DNA of 14,818 nt from Candidatus Dojkabacteria bacterium (GCA_020429495.1 JAGQLJ010000058.1:1-14818), one strand, 5' to 3'; shown: positions 8,166 through 14,442, counted from the stretch's first letter. Notes: generated by a model from the sequence alone, not told the origin. Program-made: numbers and translations.

Positions 8166-8710
8166 AAATTTAATTTATTAACAATTTCTAAATGTACTTC
8201 TTCTATTGTTTTTGAAGCATCTATATCAATTAAAATATCTCTTTGTTTATATGAATTTAAAATTGGATCAAAAGATTCTTTAAATTCATTAAGTCTTGAG
8301 ATTATCAGGTCTTTTTCATCATCTTCTCTACCTCTTGCAGTTAATCTCTTTACTGCTGTTTCATTATCTAAATTTAAAAGTAAAACACTATCTAACGTTT
8401 CACCTTTTTTTTCAAGAAGATTATCCAACAAGTTAACCTGTTCTGGATATCTTACAACTCCATTAAATATTATATTTTCTGAAGTTATCTCTAGATATTC
8501 TTTTTCTAATAGCTTATAAGTAATTTCTGTTGGTACCCATTTACCTTCATCTAAATATTTTTCTATCTCTTTGCCAAGCATTGTCTCTTTATCAACTTCT
8601 TTTCGCAACAGCGCTCCTGTAGAAATCATTGTAAAACCAAAGTCTTTTTCGAGTAGATCAGATTGCGTATCTTTTCCACTTCCAGATGGGCCAATAATTA
8701 GTACATTCAT
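8162..8710 (-). CDS. Adenylate kinase-like nucleoside monophosphate kinase (short LID)
   Basis: This 182-residue protein is built like adenylate kinase, which interconverts AMP, ATP and ADP. It has the P-loop GPSGSGKDT (7-15), ISTGALLR (29-36) for the NMP-binding region, the NMP-side arginine in GVVRYPEQ (Arg87), the arginine cluster RLTARGREDD (122-131) and Arg139 in ISRL. The LID is the short kind without a zinc finger. Two departures from the usual motifs are visible: ISTGDLLR has Ala for Asp, and the GFPR segment reads GVVR. The catalytic arginines remain, so activity is likely, but the preferred nucleotide could differ from AMP. The gene is coupled on both sides: its ATG overlaps the rhomboid stop and its TGA overlaps the murE-like ATG. 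It could be the genome's adk or a paralogue; this cannot be told from the window. Confidence 0.85.
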   Translation of the reverse strand: MNVLIIGPSGSGKDTQSDLLEKDFGFTMISTGALLRKEVDKETMLGKEIEKYLDEGKWVPTEITYKLLEKEYLEITSENIIFNGVVRYPEQVNLLDNLLEKKGETLDSVLLLNLDNETAVKRLTARGREDDEKDLIISRLNEFKESFDPILNSYKQRDILIDIDASKTIEEVHLEIVNKLNL

Positions 8711-9420
8711 AGCTTGTCGGCAAAGCCTGTTAACAAGTTAGCTATTAGCAAAAAATATGATATCACGAAAATAAACATAGTAAAGGCAAACAAGTACTTT
8801 TCTAGCTTTCTATCTTTTTCCAAAGTTATTGAAGTAAGGTTATTTTCAAGTATAAATCCTAGAAAAACACCGCTTAAAAATCCAAATAAATGAGCAACCC
8901 AGTTTATACCCGGCATAAAAGCAATTATTACTGCTAAGAATAATGTAGGAACAAAACTTTGCATTGAGAAAGGTAGTGATGCACCATATCTGTTGTTCTT
9001 GAGTGTTCCTCCAACAAGTAGTCCAAGTATCCCAAAAACAGCCCCTGAAGCTCCTAGAGAAGTAATATTTTCATTTGATACTGAGGCAAATATTAAGGTT
9101 CCAATACTACTCACAACTCCAGTTACTATATAAGTTATAAATAGTTTTTTTGTAGAATAAAACTCTTGAACAAAAGTACCAATTTGGTAAAGAGCAACCA
9201 TATTAAAGAATATATGCCAAACCTCAAAATGAAGAAAATTAGCTGTAGTTAAAAGCCAAAGGTACCCGTGCTCAACTGCTATTGTATTAAAAATTCCATA
9301 GACTAAAACATCATCTACTGGTCCAGTTGAACCAAGTACACCATATAAGAAGAAAACAAAGAAATTAAAAGAAATTAATATATATAACCAATTATACTCT
9401 CCTCTTTCAGTTCTAAACAT
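8707..9420 (-). CDS. Rhomboid-family intramembrane serine protease
   Basis: This 237-residue polytopic membrane protein keeps all rhomboid active-site landmarks: HIFFNM (His69, Asn73, the oxyanion side), GASGAVFG with catalytic Ser126, and AHLFGFLSG with catalytic His177. Six core transmembrane helices can be drawn, with a further hydrophobic helix near the C-terminus (about 209-231) after a charged linker, giving a 6+1 layout. Rhomboids cut transmembrane helices of substrate proteins within the lipid bilayer. The substrate here is unknown; the transglutaminase-like, FecR and FAS1 proteins in this window are single-span candidates only by proximity. This is the first gene of a coupled trio with the kinase and the murE-like ligase. 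A TATAAT on the minus strand at 9448-9443 leaves a leader of about 15 nt. Confidence 0.93.
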   Translation of the reverse strand: MFRTERGEYNWLYILISFNFFVFFLYGVLGSTGPVDDVLVYGIFNTIAVEHGYLWLLTTANFLHFEVWHIFFNMVALYQIGTFVQEFYSTKKLFITYIVTGVVSSIGTLIFASVSNENITSLGASGAVFGILGLLVGGTLKNNRYGASLPFSMQSFVPTLFLAVIIAFMPGINWVAHLFGFLSGVFLGFILENNLTSITLEKDRKLEKYLFAFTMFIFVISYFLLIANLLTGFADKL

Positions 9421-9442
9421 AATGTAAAAGACTAATTAACAA

Positions 9443-9448
9443 ATTATA
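9443..9448 (-). promoter_or_regulatory. Probable -10 box of the rhomboid-kinase-murE unit
   Basis: A perfect TATAAT on the minus strand lies 22 bases before the rhomboid ATG (9420), in the 80-nt gap after the cupin gene. A TTGAAA is present upstream at 9474-9469, but the 20-bp spacer is longer than optimal, so the -35 assignment is doubtful. Confidence 0.45.
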
Positions 9449-9500
9449 CACGAAGTATGGCTTATAAATTTCAACTTTTATTTATGCTTGTGTGTTTAGA

Positions 9501-10277
9501 CTATATGAGCACTCCAGCAAAATCGTTCAAATATTGATTAAGCTTATTATAAAGTGGTCCCTTACCTTCTAGAAGTTTATGCATAAAAGGTTTTTTCTGC
9601 TCTTTCTCCATTTCTTGCCAAGCTACTCTTGATGCTGGTTCACTAATCTTATATTTTGGATTTGCAACAATCTCTAATCTAGCATTTTTTGAAATTATAA
9701 AATATGCTAATCCTTTCTCTTTGACCAATCTTGAGTAATCAATATGATCAAGCTCTGTTGAAATTACAATAAATATTGCAGGCTCGCTACCTGTGTTAAC
9801 AAACGTATATAAAACTCCTGCGGGGATTGCTAGTTTATCGCCTTGAAAAAGTTGAATCATTTTGACTTCTTCAACAATAGTATTTGCATATGGATCATCA
9901 ACCTGTTCATTTTTTTGAATTAAAACTGTTAGTTCACCTTTTGAAACTTCAATCATACAAGAATATTTATTTGCACTTGGTGTTGATGAAAAAACATGTG
10001 TCTTTGAATATTCAATACCTAATAGTCCATGCGGTAAATGTATAACATCATAAGAGACTCCACTTGCTTTAAAATCTTCACCACCATTTTGCATTCCAAC
10101 ATAATGTTTATAAACCTGCTCAGGGTATTTTAAGAATTTATTTAGTAAAACTGGAATAATATCTGAAATGCTTACATCTTTTTGATTATGGCATGCAACA
10201 CATTCGGCGTATGTTAAATTTCCTGTCTCTTCGTCTAGAAATAATGGTATACCACATATGTCAGTTAAATCTATCAT
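9501..10277 (-). CDS. Cupin-type phosphoglucose isomerase homologue, metal ligands apparently lost
   Basis: The 258-residue protein aligns by eye with archaeal cupin phosphoglucose isomerases (GPI family, PF06560) along most of its length: ISDIIPVLLNKF (37-48), VYKHYVGM (55-62), LPHGLLGIEYSKT (81-93), GELTVLIQ (114-121), GDKLAIPAGVLYTFVNTGSEPAIFIVIS (146-173) and DYSRLVKEKGL...IVANPKYK (180-210). In active enzymes a GH-x-H motif, a Glu and a His bind the metal. Here the first region reads THVFSSTPS, the Glu position falls on Cys or Tyr depending on the gap, and the final His (YWAH) reads GVLY. It may therefore be a binding or regulatory protein rather than an isomerase. A C-terminal extension of about 45 residues is unlike short archaeal enzymes. 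A CVACH sequence (26-30) lies in an N-terminal insertion. Family confidence is good; function is open. Confidence 0.72.
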   Translation of the reverse strand: MIDLTDICGIPLFLDEETGNLTYAECVACHNQKDVSISDIIPVLLNKFLKYPEQVYKHYVGMQNGGEDFKASGVSYDVIHLPHGLLGIEYSKTHVFSSTPSANKYSCMIEVSKGELTVLIQKNEQVDDPYANTIVEEVKMIQLFQGDKLAIPAGVLYTFVNTGSEPAIFIVISTELDHIDYSRLVKEKGLAYFIISKNARLEIVANPKYKISEPASRVAWQEMEKEQKKPFMHKLLEGKGPLYNKLNQYLNDFAGVLI

Positions 10278-10376
10278 TGCATTATGTTTTAAGCCTGTTA
10301 TGTAAACGAGAATGTCAAAAACCTTATCTATTGAGGTTATTAAGCTTGTTATACAATTTAGATGAATTAACTATTT

Positions 10377-10396
10377 TTGTCAAACTACTATGACAA
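10377..10396. repeat. Inverted repeat TTGTCA-N8-TGACAA between dnaJ and the cupin gene
   Basis: Two six-base arms form a perfect inverted repeat in the 150-nt non-coding gap downstream of dnaJ and upstream of the cupin gene. The TTGACA-like arm could be a -35 element, but no good -10 is found at the right distance for the cupin gene. It may be an operator; the evidence is only the symmetry. Otherwise the gap shows just a weak five-bp hairpin. Confidence 0.3.
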
Positions 10397-10427
10397 TAAT
10401 GAAGACTGTTAACGGTTTTTATAGTTA

Positions 10428-11528
10428 CTATTTTTCGGAGACAGATTTCAATTCTTGCCAAATCTTTTTTTCTTCAGAAGAAAGCTTTGTAGGAGTATCA
10501 ACAATTAATCTTATATACTGATCACCGTTTCCATTTCCTCTAAATTTAGGACCTCCTTTTTCTTTCAATCTCAAAATCTTTTCAGACTGTGTACCTTCAG
10601 GAACTTTCATTTTAACTTTTCCATGTACAGTTGGAACTTCAACTTCTCCTCCAAGTACTGCTGTTGTTACATCAATATGTTTATCCATATAGATGTCATC
10701 ACCTCTTCGTTCAAGTTCTGAATGAGTTTCAACTTCAATAGATACATATAAATCTCCTGACTGACCATTTTTTATTCCTGCATTACCTCTATTTGTAAAT
10801 CTTAATGTTATTCCATCTGGAATACCTGCAGGTACTTTAATTTTGAAAGTTTCCTTTTCTCTTAATCTACCTTCACCACTACAATTTTTACAGTCTTGCT
10901 CAGAAACTTCACCTGAACCATGACAGGTTGGACAAACCGAAGCAACCTGCATTGACCCAAGCATTGTTCGTTGTACTTGAACTACCTGTCCTCTTCCTCC
11001 ACAAGTCTCGCATTTTTTTGTTTTTTTTCCCTCTGCACCTGTACCATCACAAACATCACAGGTTTTAAATCTTTCATATTTTATTTCTTTTTCTACTCCA
11101 AAAACTGCTTCATCAAAAGTTAATTTAAGATTAACCTGAATATCACTTCCTGCTCGTCCAGCTCTAGCATTAGAAGAAAAACCCCCAAAGCTGCCTCCAA
11201 ACATTTCGCCTAAAAGGCCTCCTAATCCACCTCCTTGAGAATTAAAGAAGTCGCCAAGATCTCCTAAATCTCCATAACCTCCAAGGCCACCTCCACCAAA
11301 CCCTTGTGTACCAGCAAATCCATATTGATTGTATGCTTGTCTTTTTTGTTCATCAGAAAGAATTTCGTAAGCCTCTTGAATTTCTCTAAACTTTTCTTCT
11401 GCATTAGCTTCTTTATTTCTATCTGGATGATATTCTTTTGCTAACTTTCTGTATGCTTTTTTTATTTCTTGTTTTGAAGCACTTTTATTGATTCCTAGTA
11501 CTTCATAGTAATCACGTTTTTCTGCCAT
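10428..11528 (-). CDS. dnaJ: Molecular chaperone DnaJ (Hsp40), type I
   Basis: This Hsp40 co-chaperone delivers unfolded proteins to DnaK and stimulates its ATPase. The 366 residues contain the complete type I layout: a J domain (about 4-70) with HPD at 34-36, a Gly/Phe-rich linker (about 71-120), four zinc-binding CxxCxGxG repeats (CDVCDGTG 157, CETCGGRG 173, CPTCHGSG 199, CKNCSGEG 213) and the C-terminal substrate-binding beta domains with GDLYVSIEVETH and LGGEVEVPTVHGKVKMKVPEGTQ segments. The start MAEKRDYYEVLGI is the usual one. The gene is not next to dnaK or grpE here, and I see no CIRCE repeat upstream. The probable promoter is the extended -10 at 11560-11552, in a short region shared with the divergent FAS1 gene. 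Confidence 0.97.
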   Translation of the reverse strand: MAEKRDYYEVLGINKSASKQEIKKAYRKLAKEYHPDRNKEANAEEKFREIQEAYEILSDEQKRQAYNQYGFAGTQGFGGGGLGGYGDLGDLGDFFNSQGGGLGGLLGEMFGGSFGGFSSNARAGRAGSDIQVNLKLTFDEAVFGVEKEIKYERFKTCDVCDGTGAEGKKTKKCETCGGRGQVVQVQRTMLGSMQVASVCPTCHGSGEVSEQDCKNCSGEGRLREKETFKIKVPAGIPDGITLRFTNRGNAGIKNGQSGDLYVSIEVETHSELERRGDDIYMDKHIDVTTAVLGGEVEVPTVHGKVKMKVPEGTQSEKILRLKEKGGPKFRGNGNGDQYIRLIVDTPTKLSSEEKKIWQELKSVSEK

Positions 11529-11551
11529 AGGTTCTATATATTACGTTGTTT

Positions 11552-11560
11552 ATTGTATCA
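11552..11560 (-). promoter_or_regulatory. Probable extended -10 promoter of dnaJ
   Basis: On the minus strand TGATACAAT fits an extended -10 (TGn plus TACAAT). It lies 23 bases before the dnaJ ATG, predicting a leader of about 16 nt with no Shine-Dalgarno motif. No convincing -35 is seen at 17 bp. Confidence 0.4.
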
Positions 11561-11580
11561 TAAAATTGGCAATTATTTTA

Positions 11581-11590
11581 AGCAGCTGCT
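11581..11590. promoter_or_regulatory. Ten-base perfect palindrome in the dnaJ/FAS1 divergent region
   Basis: AGCAGCTGCT is a perfect palindrome and relatively GC-rich for this genome. It sits between the divergent dnaJ and FAS1 genes, upstream of the dnaJ -10 box. It could be an operator for one or both genes, or chance. Confidence 0.25.
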
Positions 11591-11649
11591 AAGCTAACCT
11601 TTTCAAGAGATTAGTTTCAGTATAGAATAGAATCAATAAATAACTTACT

Positions 11650-12186
11650 ATGACAAAAGAACAGAAACGATTAATGACTTATATTGCAATAATTGTTGCA
11701 GCAATGTTTATAATTTCTTTTGCTTATGTGTTCTCAATTTCTAAACCAGCCTCTAATAATTTAGAAAATGGAATATCTGTATCTGATTCAACACCTACAG
11801 AAAATAATAACAGTATTATAAATGTTTTAAATAACTATCAAATAAGCTCTTTTAGCTCCTTAATAGAAAGTAATAATTTTGAAAAAGAAATATCAAACTC
11901 AGAGCAGATGCTAACAATTTTGGTTCCAGTTGATTCTGCTTTTAGCAATACTGGTGATTTTGATCCTGTAACATTAATACAATCCCTTACTATTCCAAAG
12001 CTTATTTACAGCAATACACTTCAGCTAAATGTGCCGATTGCTACTTCTTTAGGCAGTAACATAACATTTACTTCTGAAGATGGTGAGATTTATGTTGTGA
12101 GTGGTGAGAAAAAAGCAAAGGTATTAAATGCTGATATTAATTTCGAAAAGGGAAATATATTCTTAATTGACTCAGTATTAAATTAA
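11650..12186 (+). CDS. Membrane-anchored small fasciclin (FAS1)-like protein
   Basis: This 178-residue protein has one N-terminal transmembrane helix (about 10-30) preceded by basic residues, which predicts an outward-facing C-terminal domain. A Ser/Asn/Thr-rich linker (about 31-54) leads to a domain resembling FAS1. The H1-like motif is TILVPVDSAF (89-98), compare T-L-F-A-P-T-x-x-A-F. The end matches the H2-like motif, with KVLNADINFEKGNIFLIDSVL (157-177) against the usual v-x-x-a-D-i-x-x-x-N-G-x-i-h-x-I-D-x-V-L. At about 120 residues the domain is shorter than the usual 140, and the central Tyr-His motif reads Tyr-Ser. FAS1 domains serve in adhesion or in binding surface ligands; the ligand here is unknown. 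The stop lies three bases from the stop of the convergent FecR gene. A weak TAGAAT at 11628-11633 is a possible -10. Confidence 0.72.
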   Translation: MTKEQKRLMTYIAIIVAAMFIISFAYVFSISKPASNNLENGISVSDSTPTENNNSIINVLNNYQISSFSSLIESNNFEKEISNSEQMLTILVPVDSAFSNTGDFDPVTLIQSLTIPKLIYSNTLQLNVPIATSLGSNITFTSEDGEIYVVSGEKKAKVLNADINFEKGNIFLIDSVLN

Positions 12187-12189
12187 GTT

Positions 12190-13758
12190 TTATTCTTCTG
12201 TTACTTGCTCTTGCTCAGGTTGTTCTATACTAGTCTGCTCCATTGGCTTTTCTTCAACTATATCAGTAGCCTCTTTTTCAATTATTACAATATTACTTTG
12301 CACAATACATTCGCTACTTTGCAGAATACAAATTTTGATATATGAATTTACTTCAAAGTCTGGCGTATAGATTATATATTTTCTATCGTAAGCGTTGTCT
12401 ATTACTACCTCTTTTTCAGTTATCTTACCTGTTTTTGGATTTAGCTTATCGTACTCTAATCTGAATCCTTCAACACCTTGAATATTATTTGGCTCTATAT
12501 ACCATCTTAAAATTACTGCTCCAAGAGTGTCATCTTTCACTAATCGAATAGATTTTACTAGTACCTCATCTTTTATACCCAAAACATTTGGGTCTAATTC
12601 TATTGAGGCAATGTTACTAAATGCAACACATTTATCATCACTATAAACACAAACTTTAGCAAATAGCTGTTTAATATCTGTGCTTGGCTGAATAATGTAT
12701 GCTTCAGCTGATTTATCCTCAATTGTTGCGTTTAAATTATTTAATGTTAAGTTTTCAGTATCACCAGTTAAAACTTTATATGTATAACTTTCGGGAAGAT
12801 TTTCTTTTGTCCAATTTAATAAGATTCCATTTGAATCTTGGGATAGTGATAAATTTACAGTAGGAGCAATATCTGCTGTTTCAATTAAAATACCAAGCGC
12901 TACATTATCTACTGTTTCTTGATCTTGGCTTTTATTCCATTGTACAAAGCTATCTTGAGCTAATTGATCTGCTTGAACCGGAACAATTTTATTTTCTGCA
13001 GATTTATCTTCTTCATTTTTTACAAAATATTGATTGCCCTGTTCAACAATTACCTCATTATCTGAATCTTTTTGTTTTATTTTTACTTTACTATGATATA
13101 CCTCAACTCCTTGCTTAGTTGATGTATTTATTGTTTTAAAAGCAGTTCCTAAAGATTCATAAGATACATTATCAATTCTTACTTCAAAAACACTTTCTGA
13201 ATTAGGGATAACTCTGGCATAAACTTCACCTGCATTATTATCAACAATAATATGTTTATCTTTTAATGAAGATAATTTAACTTCAGAATCTGCCGATAGC
13301 CTAATGTCTGCTCTATCTTTGAATGAGATGATTGCTCTTGCATCTGCACTTAATCTTACAGATTCGCCTTCGTAGAGCTCAGAACTATTTTCTAGTTTTA
13401 ACCAATCCCCATCCCTTGCAACTTCTACAGTTCCTTCAATATAAGAAAGCGATGCAGATACTCTTTGATTAGCAGTAACTGTGTGATTTGGTAAATTTTT
13501 ATAATAAAAGGTTATTCCTCCAATTGAAATTAAAAGAGTAAATAGCAAGCTAAAGAATATACCTGCATATTTTGCAAAAGGAGAAAAAAGAGGATTTTCA
13601 TTTGATTCATTCTCACTTACCTCAAGATAGTGAGCTTTAACTTTTTTACGTAACGCCTCCTTGAACCCAGGCCGTGGGGGAGGCGTGACGAGAGTATGTT
13701 CGCCAAAGAACGTCAGCTTTTCTACGTGGTTTGTATTTTTGCTTTTAGTGGCTGTCAT
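12190..13758 (-). CDS. FecR-domain membrane protein, probable anti-sigma/sensor partner of the ECF sigma factor
   Basis: This 522-residue protein has a cytosolic N-terminal tail with TPPPRPGFKEALRKKV (25-40), a motif type seen near the start of anti-sigma proteins, then one transmembrane helix (about 66-86) and a FecR domain outside (about 103-247; SYIEGTVEVARDGDWLKL, the LYEGESVRLSADARAIISF strand block, and VEVYHSKVKI near its end). Two tandem fibronectin-III-like repeats follow, each ending in a matched cysteine pair: KVCVYSDDKCVAFSNI (Cys370, Cys377) and KICILQSSECIVQSNI (Cys477, Cys484). The tail is rich in Glu and Gln. The gene starts 15 nt after the sigma gene stop, so the two are probably one operon. 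By analogy with FecI-FecR pairs it would hold or activate the sigma factor in response to an external signal. Bases 13648-13719 use unusually GC-rich codons and form a hairpin. Confidence 0.85.
   Translation of the reverse strand: MTATKSKNTNHVEKLTFFGEHTLVTPPPRPGFKEALRKKVKAHYLEVSENESNENPLFSPFAKYAGIFFSLLFTLLISIGGITFYYKNLPNHTVTANQRVSASLSYIEGTVEVARDGDWLKLENSSELYEGESVRLSADARAIISFKDRADIRLSADSEVKLSSLKDKHIIVDNNAGEVYARVIPNSESVFEVRIDNVSYESLGTAFKTINTSTKQGVEVYHSKVKIKQKDSDNEVIVEQGNQYFVKNEEDKSAENKIVPVQADQLAQDSFVQWNKSQDQETVDNVALGILIETADIAPTVNLSLSQDSNGILLNWTKENLPESYTYKVLTGDTENLTLNNLNATIEDKSAEAYIIQPSTDIKQLFAKVCVYSDDKCVAFSNIASIELDPNVLGIKDEVLVKSIRLVKDDTLGAVILRWYIEPNNIQGVEGFRLEYDKLNPKTGKITEKEVVIDNAYDRKYIIYTPDFEVNSYIKICILQSSECIVQSNIVIIEKEATDIVEEKPMEQTSIEQPEQEQVTEE
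13653..13686 (-). repeat. GC-rich hairpin inside the 5' coding region of the FecR gene
   Basis: The arms ACGCCTCC (13653-13660) and GGAGGCGT (13679-13686) are perfect reverse complements around an 18-base loop, which itself contains a CCC/GGG pair (13666-13668 with 13676-13678). In mRNA this would be by far the strongest local structure nearby. A second, weaker symmetry abuts it: GACG/CGTC arms at 13687-13690 and 13711-13714, with GTTC/GAAC between them. The segment codes for residues around TPPPRPGFKEA of the FecR protein. Confidence 0.6.
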
Positions 13759-13773
13759 ACTATTAACATAACG

Positions 13774-14337
13774 TTAGACTTGCTCAAATATTTCACTTTC
13801 TGGAAAAAATTTTCTAAATTTCTTCTCAAAGTCCTTTTGAGCTCTAAATAAAATAACTGAAACATTTTTTGTTGATGTTTTCATTATTTCTGAAATTTCA
13901 TTCAGATCCAATTCTGAAAAAAATCTTAAAGTTAATACTTTTTGATACCTTGGTTTAATTTTTGTTAGCACAAATGAAACTTGTTTTTGATATTCAGAAA
14001 CTGTGAGTTGTTCATCTAAACTTGAATCATCTGACTTAAACCAATTTTCAAATTGTGTAAATTTTTTGCTTGACCTAAAAAAATCTATAATTAAATTATG
14101 TGCAGTTGTGTAAAGCCAAGAGCCAAATCTAATCTGTTTTCTTGTATCAAATTTTTTAATGTTTTCTACTGCTTTTAAAAATACTTGGCTAACAATTTCT
14201 TCGGTGATTGTATGGTTTGAAGTTCGCTTAAAGCAATAACCATAAACACGATTGAAGTAGAATGAATATATTTCATCAAAGGCTGACAAATCTTGTTTTG
14301 CTTTTTCAACTATTACCAGCTCTTGCTCTAAAGTCAT
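13774..14337 (-). CDS. ECF-type RNA polymerase sigma factor
   Basis: This 187-residue sigma-70 family protein contains only regions 2 and 4. Region 2 (about 20-92) has FDEIYSFYFNRVYGYCFKR, the core-binding ITEEIVSQVFLKAVENI, and FGSWLYTTAHNLIIDFFRSSKK for -10 recognition. Region 4 (about 117-172) has YQKVLTLRFFSELDLNEISEIMKTSTKNVSVILFRAQKDFEKKF, a helix-turn-helix for -35 recognition. It would direct RNA polymerase to a small regulon. The FecR membrane protein gene begins 15 nt downstream, the arrangement expected for a sigma factor and its membrane regulator. No typical ECF -35 (GGAAC-like) motif is visible upstream, so autoregulation is not evident. Overlapping ATTGT/ACAAT palindromes lie 29-46 bases before the start. 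A GC-rich DNA-binding signature or C-terminal extension is absent. Confidence 0.92.
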   Translation of the reverse strand: MTLEQELVIVEKAKQDLSAFDEIYSFYFNRVYGYCFKRTSNHTITEEIVSQVFLKAVENIKKFDTRKQIRFGSWLYTTAHNLIIDFFRSSKKFTQFENWFKSDDSSLDEQLTVSEYQKQVSFVLTKIKPRYQKVLTLRFFSELDLNEISEIMKTSTKNVSVILFRAQKDFEKKFRKFFPESEIFEQV

Positions 14338-14365
14338 TAAAATTTCTAATCAAAACTACTGAATG

Positions 14366-14383
14366 TATTGTACAATATATTGT
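14366..14383. promoter_or_regulatory. Two overlapping 12-bp palindromes, candidate operator between the sigma and response-regulator genes
   Basis: TATTGTACAATA (14366-14377) and ACAATATATTGT (14372-14383) are each perfect palindromes. They share a half-site, giving three ATTGT/ACAAT half-sites in a row. They lie in the 105-nt divergent region, overlapping a possible TACAAT -10 box for the sigma gene and upstream of the -35 of the response-regulator gene. A dimeric repressor or the response regulator itself could bind here. AT-rich sequence makes chance palindromes more likely. Confidence 0.4.
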
Positions 14384-14407
14384 TTTTTTTACATACCAAA
14401 TACAACT

Positions 14408-14436
14408 TTGAACTTAATTTAAGTAAAGAATATAAT
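14408..14436 (+). promoter_or_regulatory. Near-consensus sigma-70-type promoter of the response-regulator gene
   Basis: TTGAAC (14408-14413), a 17-bp spacer and TATAAT (14431-14436) make the best promoter in the window. The -10 box ends six bases before the ATG at 14443, so transcription should begin at or next to the start codon, giving a leaderless mRNA. Confidence 0.7.
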
Positions 14437-14442
14437 AAGTTT

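Noticed and set aside
8162..8709. Possible recoding of UGA (as glycine or tryptophan), known in some Patescibacteria
   Set aside because: UGA ends two genes exactly at ATGA overlaps with the next start, the downstream frames close soon after, and no conserved protein in the window needs an in-frame UGA.
10188..10202. CVACH as a c-type cytochrome haem site
   Set aside because: The protein has no signal peptide, is otherwise a cytosolic cupin, and no cytochrome maturation genes are nearby.
10316..10338. Terminator-like hairpin after dnaJ (AACCT/AGGTT arms followed by T's on the minus strand)
   Set aside because: The stem has only five pairs and part of the T-run is used in the stem, so it is too weak to call.
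10193..10393. Small plus-strand open frame opposite the cupin gene start
   Set aside because: It overlaps a well-supported gene on the other strand and shows no recognisable domain.
10278..10427. A small RNA gene or riboswitch in the gap between dnaJ and the cupin gene
   Set aside because: I saw no stable fold or known motif, only a short inverted repeat listed separately.
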